Part shown: positions 52,243-60,884 of the stretch, in pieces
Layout of the letters: each line of letters begins with the position of its first letter
Position numbering within the stretch: position 1 is the first letter of the stretch
Assembly: GCA_041739345.1 (NCBI GenBank)
Contig: JBGSNZ010000004.1
Location: 124,001-188,000, forward strand
DNA from: DIGJ01 sp041739345
GTDB taxonomy: Bacteria > Bacillota > Clostridia > Lachnospirales > Lachnospiraceae
Direction of reading: 5' to 3'
Length of the DNA: 64,000 nt
Position numbers and translations under genes: made by a program
Notes under the pieces: model-generated
The model's input: only the letters and a program-made list of their open reading frames with translations
What the model was told of the DNA's origin: nothing
Databases searched by the model: none

Positions 52243-53514
52243 TTATTTTTCCTCCTTGTCCTTCTGGTTCCGATTTAGCATTTTTGCATAGCCTGCTATG
52301 CTCCCACTCTTATATTCTGCTTGATCGTCATTTGTATAATCAGAAGTAACTGCATTTTTTGAATTAACAGATGCTTTATCTTTTAAAGAATTCGTCCTTC
52401 TCTTAGCGTATTCTTCCATAGAAGCATTTGGATCAATTCCCATTTTAATTTTTTTCTTTTTTTGCTTTTCTTTATTTTGTTCGATTAATGCCTCTATATC
52501 AATTTTATCAAGATGTTTATCAATAATTAATTGCTGCCCAATTCTAAATACAGCACCTGCAATCCAGTAAATACCTAAACCAACTGGAAGTGTTAAACAG
52601 ATTGCTCCTGAAAAGAATGGCATAATCGTATTCATTGACTTCATAGTTGCTGCAGTTGTATCATTGCCACTTGCCTGTGGTGTATTACGCGTCATTAATT
52701 TTGTTTGTATCATTTGCGTAATGATAGATAAAGCAGGAACACATAAGTAACAAATCTTTGTTAAAATCGAAGTAGATGATGTAAACTGTCCCATTGGTGT
52801 TTCTGCAATATTAAGTCCAAATGCAAAATTATTAATATTCATAATCTTTTCTGAATTTGTTGAAATAACATTTGATACGGATGTAAATGTTGGATTTGAG
52901 ATTAAATCCGCCCAATTTGTAGCTTTAAACTGTGCTAAAGTATCAATCAAATAATTTGTTGGAATACTCTGGCTAATATCTCCCCAACTTTTTACTTTTA
53001 ATACGGAAAAACTATTTGCAAAGTCAGTCATGACTGGTACATATCCATTAACACCTTGAATTGCTACCGCAATACTATTATAAATATCCTGAATACCTGA
53101 TACATATGCTGGAATATTATAAATTACGCGATACAATGCAAAAAGAATTGGAAATGTAATCAACATTGGTAAACAACCACTTGTTGGACTTGCTCCATAT
53201 TTTTGATATACTGTCTGCGTTTCTAATTGCGATTTACGCATAGAATCTTCATCTTTTTTACCTTTATATTTTTCCTGAATTTTTGTTAATTCAGGACTCA
53301 TTTTCGCTGAAAGCTTTGTAAATTTTTGTTGTTTAATTGTCATTGGTATCATCAAAGCATTGACAAAAAACGTAAAGATAATTATACAAACCCCTGCGTT
53401 TTCTATACCAAAATTACTTAAAAATGAATAAATACCGTTTAATATCCAACCGAGTACCACTGCGATTGGTCCTAATATAGCACCATCGTATTTCGTTAAA
53501 ACAGCTATTAACAC
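52243..53514 (-). CDS. yidC: Membrane protein insertase YidC (SpoIIIJ type)
   Basis: 423 residues with the five-helix YidC core. The second helix region (VNALMIPMTIKQQKF) and a hairpin rich in charges (SPELTKIQEKYKGKKDED) are diagnostic, and GCLPMLITFPILFALYRVIYN follows. It inserts membrane proteins alone or with SecYEG. About 110 residues (about 140-250), mostly polar, are inserted between the second and third core helices; ordinary Firmicutes YidC lacks such a loop. No lipobox is evident at the N-terminus. Confidence 0.93.
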   Translation of the reverse strand: MLIAVLTKYDGAILGPIAVVLGWILNGIYSFLSNFGIENAGVCIIIFTFFVNALMIPMTIKQQKFTKLSAKMSPELTKIQEKYKGKKDEDSMRKSQLETQTVYQKYGASPTSGCLPMLITFPILFALYRVIYNIPAYVSGIQDIYNSIAVAIQGVNGYVPVMTDFANSFSVLKVKSWGDISQSIPTNYLIDTLAQFKATNWADLISNPTFTSVSNVISTNSEKIMNINNFAFGLNIAETPMGQFTSSTSILTKICYLCVPALSIITQMIQTKLMTRNTPQASGNDTTAATMKSMNTIMPFFSGAICLTLPVGLGIYWIAGAVFRIGQQLIIDKHLDKIDIEALIEQNKEKQKKKKIKMGIDPNASMEEYAKRRTNSLKDKASVNSKNAVTSDYTNDDQAEYKSGSIAGYAKMLNRNQKDKEEK

Positions 53515-53544
53515 TTTTTTTCCTCCTTATAATTCCCCACATAC

Positions 53545-53757
53545 TCAAGGTACTGGGTCATATCCTCCCTTATGAAAAGGATGACAACGCAAAATTCTCC
53601 TTATAGCAAGGTAAGAACCCTTTATCAAACCATGCTTTTCTAATGCTTCAATTGCATAAGAAGAGCAGGTAGGCGTATAGATACAAGTAGGCCTTCCCTT
53701 TAAAGGAGAAATATATTTACGATATAGATTTAATAAAAATATTAAAAACCGTTTCAC
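53545..53757 (-). CDS. yidD: Membrane protein insertion efficiency factor YidD
   Basis: 70 residues. The YidD signature PTCIYTPTCSSYAIEALEKHG and RILRCHPFHKGGYDPVP are complete. It is a small amphipathic peripheral membrane protein that aids YidC-dependent insertion. It overlaps rnpA by four bases and precedes yidC. Confidence 0.95.
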   Translation of the reverse strand: MKRFLIFLLNLYRKYISPLKGRPTCIYTPTCSSYAIEALEKHGLIKGSYLAIRRILRCHPFHKGGYDPVP

Positions 53758-54104
53758 GATTCAATCATCTCTTTTATAATTCTATGAAGTTTACCTAAAT
53801 GTAACAACGCACTACAAATATCTTGATATTTTTTGTCTTTTGCCGTAGCTCTTGCTATAACGACAATGTCCCAACCACTATGGAACTTTTCATCATTTAA
53901 TCTGTAACTTTCTCGAATTAATCTAGTCAATCTGTGTCTAACAACACTATTTCCTACTTTTTTACTAACGGAAATTCCAAGTCTATTATCATTCCGCTCA
54001 TTTTCTAATACATACATTACCAAATAGCGATTGGCGTAGGATTTTCCTCTACTGTAAACTTTTTGAAAATCCTGATTACTTTTTATTGATTCTGACAACT
54101 TCAA
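53754..54104 (-). CDS. rnpA: Ribonuclease P protein component
   Basis: 116 residues. The basic motif region RLGISVSKKVGNSVVRHR followed by LTRLIRESYR is the RNR-like RNA-binding signature, here RHR in place of the more usual RNR. It binds RNase P RNA and aids 5' maturation of tRNA. It follows rpmH by 70 nt, in the universal rpmH-rnpA order. Confidence 0.95.
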   Translation of the reverse strand: MKLSESIKSNQDFQKVYSRGKSYANRYLVMYVLENERNDNRLGISVSKKVGNSVVRHRLTRLIRESYRLNDEKFHSGWDIVVIARATAKDKKYQDICSALLHLGKLHRIIKEMIES

Positions 54105-54149
54105 AATCCCCTAATCAATTCATAAGTAAGAAACTTAAAATTATACTGA

Positions 54150-54176
54150 GAAGAAAAGGTCACAATAATGCGACCT
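54150..54176 (-). terminator. Weak hairpin between rpmH and rnpA
   Basis: AGGTC and GACCT form a short stem at the rpmH stop codon, followed by TTTTCTTCT. It may act as an attenuator that lowers rnpA relative to rpmH. Confidence 0.4.
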
Positions 54177-54309
54177 ATGCAGATAATTTGTTTCTTCCCT
54201 TTGTTCTTCTAGCTGCTAAAACTTTTCTTCCGTTTTTAGTGCTCATTCTTTTTCTAAAACCATGAACTTTAGATCTTGATCTTTTTTTAGGTTGGAATGT
54301 CATTTTCAT
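54175..54309 (-). CDS. rpmH: 50S ribosomal protein L34
   Basis: 44 residues, highly basic: MKMTFQPKKRSRSKVHGF, then RKRMSTKNGRKVLAARR, ending GRNKLSA. These match L34 throughout. AGGAGG precedes the ATG. First gene left of the origin, reading away from it. Confidence 0.97.
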   Translation of the reverse strand: MKMTFQPKKRSRSKVHGFRKRMSTKNGRKVLAARRTKGRNKLSA

Positions 54310-54798
54310 GTCACATACACCTCCTTCTTAATTTACCAAACTATCTATATTATAGTAGGCACATTTCTGCTATTTTATAAAAAAATATCAGACTTTATTA
54401 TAAATGCTAAAAGGACTTCCGTCAAGTAAAATCTTATGGCATATTATTTTTTTCTTTACTAACAATTCACCCACTAAATACATTCTACAGTTGTGTTATC
54501 CACAAAAAGTGGATAGATTGTGGATAACTTGTTATTTTTTTTCAAATTATTCGAATAAAACATTTATTTTAGCCTTTATTTCACAGGTTTTTAAATGTTA
54601 TCAACTTTTTATAACTTTATACACAGTTGTGTTAATAAGTCAAGACAAAGTTATATTATTAACATGATTCACAATTGCTTTTCCACATTAACCACACTAC
54701 ATTTCAACTTAAAACCAAGGCAAATTGTTTTAGTCATTGAAAAATATTTCACTTTGATATATTATATGTATGTATGCTTATTTCATGGGGAGGTCTAG
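54310..54798. other. Chromosomal replication origin (oriC), rpmH-dnaA interval
   Basis: A 489-bp AT-rich gap with no gene, flanked by divergent rpmH and dnaA. DnaA boxes: perfect TTATCCACA at 54496-54504 and its complement TGTGGATAA at 54519-54527, plus one-mismatch TTATACACA (54617-54625), TTTTCCACA (54679-54687) and TTAACCACA (54688-54696). AT-rich tracts between 54528 and 54600 could be the unwinding element. The strand switch of genes occurs here. A TATAAT on the minus strand (54354-54349) may belong to the rpmH promoter. Confidence 0.88.
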
Positions 54799-56178
54799 AT
54801 GAAAGAATTAATTGAAGAAAAATGGGAAGAAATTCTGGAATATTTAAAAATTGAACATGGAATTTCTGATGTTTCTTTTAAAACTTGGATTCTGCCATTA
54901 AAAATATATTCAATTGTTGGTCATGTTATTACCATTTCAATTGATGATGGTAAACTTGGAAATAGTAAAAAATTTATTGTAAATAAATTTTCACTTCCGT
55001 TAAAAGTATCTATAGAAGAAATTACAGGACAGGAATATGATTTAGAGTTTCAATTATCCAGTGAATTAGAAGAAATACCTAATGAGCCTATCACCCCATC
55101 TGTCAATAATAAGGAAGAAGTAAAAAAAGAAACCAATCAGTATCCATTTTTAAATCCGAGATATACATTTGATACCTTTGTTGTTGGTAATAATAATACA
55201 TTTGCTCATGCTGCTTCCCTAGCAGTTGCGGAATCACCGGGTGAAATATATAATCCACTCTTTATATATGGAGGGGTAGGTCTTGGAAAAACTCACCTTA
55301 TGCACTCAATTGCACATTATATATTAGAACAAAATCCATCTGCTAATGTAATCTATGTTACAAGTGAAAAATTTACAAATGAACTAATCGAAGCCATTCG
55401 TAATAAAGCAGATACGAATTCAATTGCCGAATTTCGTAAGAAATATCGTAATATTGATGTTTTATTAATTGACGATATTCAATTTATCATTGGTAAAGAA
55501 AGTACCCAGGAAGAATTCTTTCATACCTTTAATACATTACATGAATCAAAAAAGCAGATTATTATATCTTCTGATAAACCACCAAAAGATATGGAAATCT
55601 TAGAAGAACGTCTTCGATCACGTTTCGAATGGGGCTTAAATGTCGACATTAAATCGCCGGATTATGAAACTAGAATGGCAATTCTTAAGAAAAAGGAAGA
55701 ATTAGACGGTTTATCTATTGATAATGAAGTAATGAAATATATTGCTACTAACATCAAATCAAATATTCGTGAATTAGAAGGTGCTCTAACTCAAATTGTT
55801 GCACGTTCTCGCCTTATTAATAAAGAAGTAGATGTTGCACTTGCGGAAGAAGCATTAATAGATTTAATTTCTCCTAATAATAAGCGTGATATTACAATTG
55901 AACTAATTACAGGTATTGTTGCAGAACATTATAACATTAATTTATCCGATCTCATTTCTGCAAAGAAAAGTAGAAATATTGCATTTCCACGCCAAATATG
56001 TATGTATTTATGTAGAGATTTAACTGAAATATCTTTTCAGGATATTGGCCACTATTTTGGCAACCGAGATCATACTACAATCATTCATGGCTGTGATAAA
56101 GTGCTAAAAGACTTAGATATGGACTCAAATCTTAAGAATACAATTGATGTATTAAAGAAAAAAATTAATCCTCAATAG
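54799..56178 (+). CDS. dnaA: Chromosomal replication initiator DnaA
   Basis: 459 residues. N-terminal DnaB-interaction domain, AAA+ domain with GGVGLGKTH (Walker A), VLLIDDIQF (Walker B) and the ERLRSRFEWGL sensor, and a C-terminal DNA-binding domain with the FGNRDHTTIIHG signature. It binds DnaA boxes and melts oriC. GGGGAGG precedes the ATG. The boxes upstream may also autoregulate it. Confidence 0.98.
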   Translation: MKELIEEKWEEILEYLKIEHGISDVSFKTWILPLKIYSIVGHVITISIDDGKLGNSKKFIVNKFSLPLKVSIEEITGQEYDLEFQLSSELEEIPNEPITPSVNNKEEVKKETNQYPFLNPRYTFDTFVVGNNNTFAHAASLAVAESPGEIYNPLFIYGGVGLGKTHLMHSIAHYILEQNPSANVIYVTSEKFTNELIEAIRNKADTNSIAEFRKKYRNIDVLLIDDIQFIIGKESTQEEFFHTFNTLHESKKQIIISSDKPPKDMEILEERLRSRFEWGLNVDIKSPDYETRMAILKKKEELDGLSIDNEVMKYIATNIKSNIRELEGALTQIVARSRLINKEVDVALAEEALIDLISPNNKRDITIELITGIVAEHYNINLSDLISAKKSRNIAFPRQICMYLCRDLTEISFQDIGHYFGNRDHTTIIHGCDKVLKDLDMDSNLKNTIDVLKKKINPQ

Positions 56179-56419
56179 GATGTTAATACTATGTTTTATT
56201 GATGTGTATAACCTTAAATTGAATTTAAGAGGCTACTTTTGATACACACATGACTAACATTTTCTTTTTCAATAAACCACATAGTTATTAAACTCGGTAA
56301 GCCTTGAATTTAAGAGCATAGAACCACTTATACACAAACCAGCAGCCCCTATTACGAATACTACGAAGTATTTTATTATATTTATATACAAAAATTTCTG
56401 GAAGGAGTTATACACATCT
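56179..56419. other. dnaA-dnaN spacer with DnaA boxes
   Basis: 241 bp, AT-rich, no gene. Three copies of TTATACACA (a one-mismatch DnaA box): TGTGTATAA at 56203-56211 on the opposite strand, and two forward at 56338-56346 and 56408-56416. In Bacillus and Clostridium the second half of a bipartite oriC lies between dnaA and dnaN, so this is probably that half. The last box falls between the dnaN ribosome site and start codon. Confidence 0.75.
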
Positions 56420-57532
56420 ATGAAAATTATATGTAAAAAAACCGATTTATTAAATGGTGTAAATATCGTTTTAAAAGCAGTCCCTGCAAAATCAACTATG
56501 CCAATACTTGAATGTATTGTAATTGAAGTTAAAGGTGAATCCGTTAAACTGATTAGTAATGACATGGAATTAGCAATTGAAACTTTAGTTAAGGGAAATA
56601 TTTTACAAGAGGGAACGATAGCGATTAATGCAAAAGTATTTTCAGAAATTATTCGTAAACTTCCAGATAACGATGTAACGATTGAAACAGATGATAATTA
56701 TTCATGCTTAATTAGTTGTGAAAAAGCAAAATTCAATATATCAGGTAAATCCAATGAGGAATTTCCATCGATTCCAAGTATAGAAAGAGATAAATCAATT
56801 GTTATTTCACAGTTTAGTTTAAAAGAAATTATCCGCCAGACTGTATTTTCAATTTCAGACAATGAAAGTAACAAAATAATGACGGGTGAATTATTTGAAA
56901 TTAATCAAGATGAATTTAAAGTTGTTTCTTTAGATGGACATAGAATTTCAATTCGTAAAATCAAATTAAAAGAATCCTATGATTCCTTAAAAGTTATCGT
57001 TCCAGGTAAAACTTTAAATGAAATCAGTAAAATTTTATCTGGTGAAATGAATGAAGAAGTTAAAATATTTTTCACAAATAAGCACATAGTTTTTGAATTT
57101 AATGATACAATGGTACTTTCTCGTTTGATTGAAGGAGAATATTATAAAATAAATCAGATGTTATCTAGTGATTATGAAACAAAGATAACAATAAACAAAA
57201 AGGAATTTTTAAGTTGTATTGATCGTGCTACACTGTTAATCAAAGAATCAGAAAAAAAGCCAATCATAATAAATATTACGGATGATGCAATGGAGCTTAA
57301 AATCAATTCAGCAATTGGATCTATGAATGAGGAAGTTGATATTGTAAAAGAGGGAAAAGATATTTTAATTGGATTTAATCCAAAATTTTTAATGGATGCT
57401 TTAAGGGTAATTGATGAAGAAGAAGTTGATATTTATTTATTCAATCCCAAAGCACCATGTTTTATAAAGGACAAAGAAGAAAATTATATTTACTTAATTT
57501 TGCCAATTAATTTTAATACGAGTGCAAATTAA
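56420..57532 (+). CDS. dnaN: DNA polymerase III beta sliding clamp
   Basis: 370 residues in three similar domains, typical of the beta clamp: MKIICKKTDLLNGVNIV start, a DGHRISIRKI segment in the middle and the C-terminal YIYLILPIN strand. It encircles DNA and tethers polymerase and many partners. GGAAGGAG lies twelve bases before the ATG, with a DnaA-box-like TTATACACA between. Confidence 0.97.
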   Translation: MKIICKKTDLLNGVNIVLKAVPAKSTMPILECIVIEVKGESVKLISNDMELAIETLVKGNILQEGTIAINAKVFSEIIRKLPDNDVTIETDDNYSCLISCEKAKFNISGKSNEEFPSIPSIERDKSIVISQFSLKEIIRQTVFSISDNESNKIMTGELFEINQDEFKVVSLDGHRISIRKIKLKESYDSLKVIVPGKTLNEISKILSGEMNEEVKIFFTNKHIVFEFNDTMVLSRLIEGEYYKINQMLSSDYETKITINKKEFLSCIDRATLLIKESEKKPIIINITDDAMELKINSAIGSMNEEVDIVKEGKDILIGFNPKFLMDALRVIDEEEVDIYLFNPKAPCFIKDKEENYIYLILPINFNTSAN

Positions 57533-57574
57533 AATAAAATATTTTGCGTAGATTCGCAGACAGGAGTATCATTA

Positions 57575-57787
57575 ATGGATACATTGCAAATTAAAGATGA
57601 ATTTATTAAATTAGGGCAAGCTTTAAAATTAGCTAATTTAGTAGAATCTGGAATTGATGCCAAACTTGTAATAAAGGATGGATTAGTAAAAGTAAATGGA
57701 CAGACCGAATTACAACGTGGTAAAAAATTATATGATGGAGATACCTTTGCGTTTGATAGCCAAGAGTTTAAAATTAAAGGTAATTAA
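57575..57787 (+). CDS. yaaA: S4-domain RNA-binding protein YaaA
   Basis: 70 residues forming one S4 domain: LGQALKLANLVESGIDAKL and VNGQTELQRGKKLYDGD. It is always between dnaN and recF in Firmicutes; in Bacillus the equivalent binds ribosomal RNA. Two bases separate its stop from recF. Confidence 0.92.
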   Translation: MDTLQIKDEFIKLGQALKLANLVESGIDAKLVIKDGLVKVNGQTELQRGKKLYDGDTFAFDSQEFKIKGN

Positions 57788-57789
57788 TT

Positions 57790-58890
57790 ATGATTATTAA
57801 TTCCATTGAACTAAGTAATTTTCGTAATTATGAAACTTTATCAATGAATTTTCATCCTAGAACTAATATTTTATATGGCGATAATGCTCAGGGTAAAACT
57901 AATATTCTAGAGGCTATTTATGTTGCAGCAACAACAAAGTCACATAAGGGAAGTAAAGATAAAGAACTCATAAAGATGGATCAGAGTGAATCTCACATTC
58001 GTTTAAGAAATGAAAAAGACGAAATGATTCATATTATTGACATGCATATAAAAAAAAATAAATCTAAAGGTATTGCAATAAATGGTATTCCAATTCGTAA
58101 ATCAAGTGAATTGGTTGGGCTTGTTCATGTTGTTTTCTTTTCTCCTGAAGATTTGGGTATTATAAAAAATGGTCCTGGGGAGAGAAGACGATTTATTGAT
58201 ATGGAATTGTGCCAAATAGATAAAATTTATCTTTATAATTTAACCAAATACAATAAAATATTAATGCAACGAAATAATTTGTTAAAACAGATTAGTTTTA
58301 ATGCAGAATTATTGGATACACTTAGTATATGGAATAAACAATTGGTAATATATGGAAAAAATATAATAGAGAGAAGATGTGAATTTGTAAATCAGCTTAA
58401 TTCTATAATTTTTAATATACATAAAAAGCTGTCTGGTGGTAAAGAAGAATTAGTAATTCAGTATGATAGCAATGTTTCTTCAGAATTTTTTGAAAAAAAA
58501 TTGGAGGATTCTATTCATCGAGATATCAGTTTGAAAATGACAAATGTTGGTCCTCATCGTGATGATATTTTATTTCTAGTTAAAGATATTGACATACGCA
58601 AATTTGGATCACAAGGGCAGCAAAGAACAGCAGCTTTATCTTTAAAACTTGCAGAAATCGAGTTATTAAAAATGATTACAAAGCAAAATCCAATTTTATT
58701 ACTGGATGATGTTTTATCTGAACTTGATCGAAGTAGGCAGAATTATCTTTTGGATAGCATAAAAGACATCCAGACTATTATTACATGTACTGGTTTGGAG
58801 GAATTTATAATTAATAGAATTGAAATAAACAAGATATTTAAAGTAATTGAGGGAACGGTAACAGAAGAAAACGATTTGAATAAAGTTTAG
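57790..58890 (+). CDS. recF: DNA replication and repair protein RecF
   Basis: 366 residues. Walker A GDNAQGKTN, the ABC-like signature SQGQQRTAALSLKLAE and Walker B LLLDDVLSELD. It helps RecOR load RecA at single-strand gaps. The upstream gene is two bases away and gyrB follows by 10 nt. Confidence 0.96.
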   Translation: MIINSIELSNFRNYETLSMNFHPRTNILYGDNAQGKTNILEAIYVAATTKSHKGSKDKELIKMDQSESHIRLRNEKDEMIHIIDMHIKKNKSKGIAINGIPIRKSSELVGLVHVVFFSPEDLGIIKNGPGERRRFIDMELCQIDKIYLYNLTKYNKILMQRNNLLKQISFNAELLDTLSIWNKQLVIYGKNIIERRCEFVNQLNSIIFNIHKKLSGGKEELVIQYDSNVSSEFFEKKLEDSIHRDISLKMTNVGPHRDDILFLVKDIDIRKFGSQGQQRTAALSLKLAEIELLKMITKQNPILLLDDVLSELDRSRQNYLLDSIKDIQTIITCTGLEEFIINRIEINKIFKVIEGTVTEENDLNKV

Positions 58891-58900
58891 GAGGAAGTAT

Positions 58901-60811
58901 ATGAGTCAAGAGTATGGTGCAGACCAAATTCAAATATTGGAAGGCTTGGAAGCCGTAAGAAAAAGGCCGGGAATGTATATTGGAAGTACTTCAGTTAAAG
59001 GACTTCATCATTTGGTTTATGAAATTGTAGATAATGCAATTGATGAGGCATTAGCTGGATTTTGTAATGAAATTGAAGTAACAATTAATGAAGATAATTC
59101 TATTACTGTCGTTGATAACGGTCGTGGTATTCCAGTTGGTATTAACCATAAATCTGGACTTCCTGCAGTACAGGTAGTTTTTACAATTCTTCATGCTGGT
59201 GGTAAATTTGGCGGTGGAGGATACAAAGTATCTGGTGGACTTCACGGTGTAGGTGCTTCTGTTGTTAATGCTTTATCAGAATGGTTAGAAGTAACTGTTT
59301 ATGCAGATGGAAAAATTTATAAACAAAGATATGAAAGAGGAAAAGTAATGACTCCTCTAGAAGAAATTGGTACTACAGATAAATCAGGTACTACTGTTAC
59401 ATTCTTACCAGATAAACAAATTTTTGAAGAAACTGTTTTTGATTATGATACCTTACGTCAAAGACTTCGTGAAATGGCTTTTTTAACAAAAAGTATTAAA
59501 ATAGTTTTAGATGATAAAAGACCCGAAGATCCAAAGAGAAGAGAATTTCATTATGAGGGTGGTATCAAAGAATATGTTGCATACCTTAATCGTCATAAAG
59601 ATCCTTTGTATGATAGTATTATTTATTGTGAGGGAGAAAAAAACGGAGTTTACATTGAAGTTGCAATGCAGCACAATAGTTCATACACAGAAGGTTGCTA
59701 TAGTTTTGTAAATAACATTACAACACCAGAAGGTGGTACACATCTGATTGGTTTTAAAAATGCATTGACTAAAACGTTTAATGATTATTCTCGAGGTCAG
59801 AAATATCTAAAAGACAATGAGCAGAATTTAACTGGTGAAGATATAAGAGAAGGTCTTTCTGCAATTATTAGTATAAAAATAACAGATCCTCAGTTTGAAG
59901 GACAGACAAAGCAAAAATTAGGAAATAGTGAAGCAAGAGGAGCAGTTGAAAGTATTGTATCTGAACAGCTTACTTATTTTTTGGAACAAAATCCTTCGGT
60001 TTCTAGAATAATATGTGAGAAAGCAGTAATGGCTCAACGTGCAAGAGATGCTGCGAGAAAAGCAAGAGATTTAACCAGAAGAAAAACAGCACTTGAAGGT
60101 ATGAGTCTTCCTGGTAAATTAGCGGACTGTTCTGATAAAAATCCTAAAAATTGCGAAATTTATATTGTCGAAGGAGATTCTGCTGGTGGTAGTGCAAAAA
60201 CAGCCCGTTCCAGAGCAACACAGGCTATTTTACCATTGCGCGGAAAAATTCTTAACGTAGAAAAAGCCAGACTTGATAGAATTTTAGTGAATGCAGAAAT
60301 TAAAGCAATGATTACTGCATTTGGAACTGGCATCTCAGAAGATTTTGATATTTCAAAGCTAAGATATCATAAAATAATTATAATGACGGATGCCGATGTT
60401 GATGGTGCACATATTAGTACACTGTTACTTACTTTCCTTTATCGTTTTATGCCTGAATTAATTAAACAAGGATATGTATATTTGGCGCAGCCACCACTTT
60501 ATAAAGTGGAAAAAAATAAAAAAGAGTGGTATGCATACAGCGATGAAGAATTAAATAATATATTAATTGAAATTGGCAGAGATACCAATAACAAAATACA
60601 GCGTTACAAAGGACTTGGAGAGATGGATGCGGAACAGTTATGGGAAACAACCATGGATCCAGCAAGGAGAATTCTTCTTCGTGTAACCATGGATGAGGAA
60701 TTTGAATCAGAAGTAGATTTAACATTTACGACCTTAATGGGTGATAAAGTAGAGCCAAGACGTGAATTCATTGAGGAAAATGCAAAATATGTAAGAAATC
60801 TAGATATCTAA
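58901..60811 (+). CDS. gyrB: DNA gyrase subunit B
   Basis: 636 residues. GHKL ATPase domain with EIVDNAIDEALAG and DNGRGIPVG, then the TOPRIM domain with EGDSAGGSAK and DADVDGAHI, and the C-terminal RYKGLGEMDAEQLWETTMD. ATP drives negative supercoiling with GyrA. TAGGAGG precedes the ATG. The length and C-terminus suit gyrase rather than ParE, and the neighbour gyrA agrees. Confidence 0.98.
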   Translation: MSQEYGADQIQILEGLEAVRKRPGMYIGSTSVKGLHHLVYEIVDNAIDEALAGFCNEIEVTINEDNSITVVDNGRGIPVGINHKSGLPAVQVVFTILHAGGKFGGGGYKVSGGLHGVGASVVNALSEWLEVTVYADGKIYKQRYERGKVMTPLEEIGTTDKSGTTVTFLPDKQIFEETVFDYDTLRQRLREMAFLTKSIKIVLDDKRPEDPKRREFHYEGGIKEYVAYLNRHKDPLYDSIIYCEGEKNGVYIEVAMQHNSSYTEGCYSFVNNITTPEGGTHLIGFKNALTKTFNDYSRGQKYLKDNEQNLTGEDIREGLSAIISIKITDPQFEGQTKQKLGNSEARGAVESIVSEQLTYFLEQNPSVSRIICEKAVMAQRARDAARKARDLTRRKTALEGMSLPGKLADCSDKNPKNCEIYIVEGDSAGGSAKTARSRATQAILPLRGKILNVEKARLDRILVNAEIKAMITAFGTGISEDFDISKLRYHKIIIMTDADVDGAHISTLLLTFLYRFMPELIKQGYVYLAQPPLYKVEKNKKEWYAYSDEELNNILIEIGRDTNNKIQRYKGLGEMDAEQLWETTMDPARRILLRVTMDEEFESEVDLTFTTLMGDKVEPRREFIEENAKYVRNLDI

Positions 60812-60884
60812 ATGGAAAAGTGTAAAATACATTACATTCCTTGAATATAAATGCTGCAAAAGCGGCGGATAGGAGCAAAATTAA

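Noticed and set aside
53750..53765. parS-like GTTTCACGATTCAA between yidD and rnpA
   Set aside because: The right half does not match and the central palindrome is lost.
54404..54798. Two plus-strand frames of 67-87 codons before dnaA
   Set aside because: They cross DnaA boxes and AT-rich oriC DNA and have no ribosome sites.
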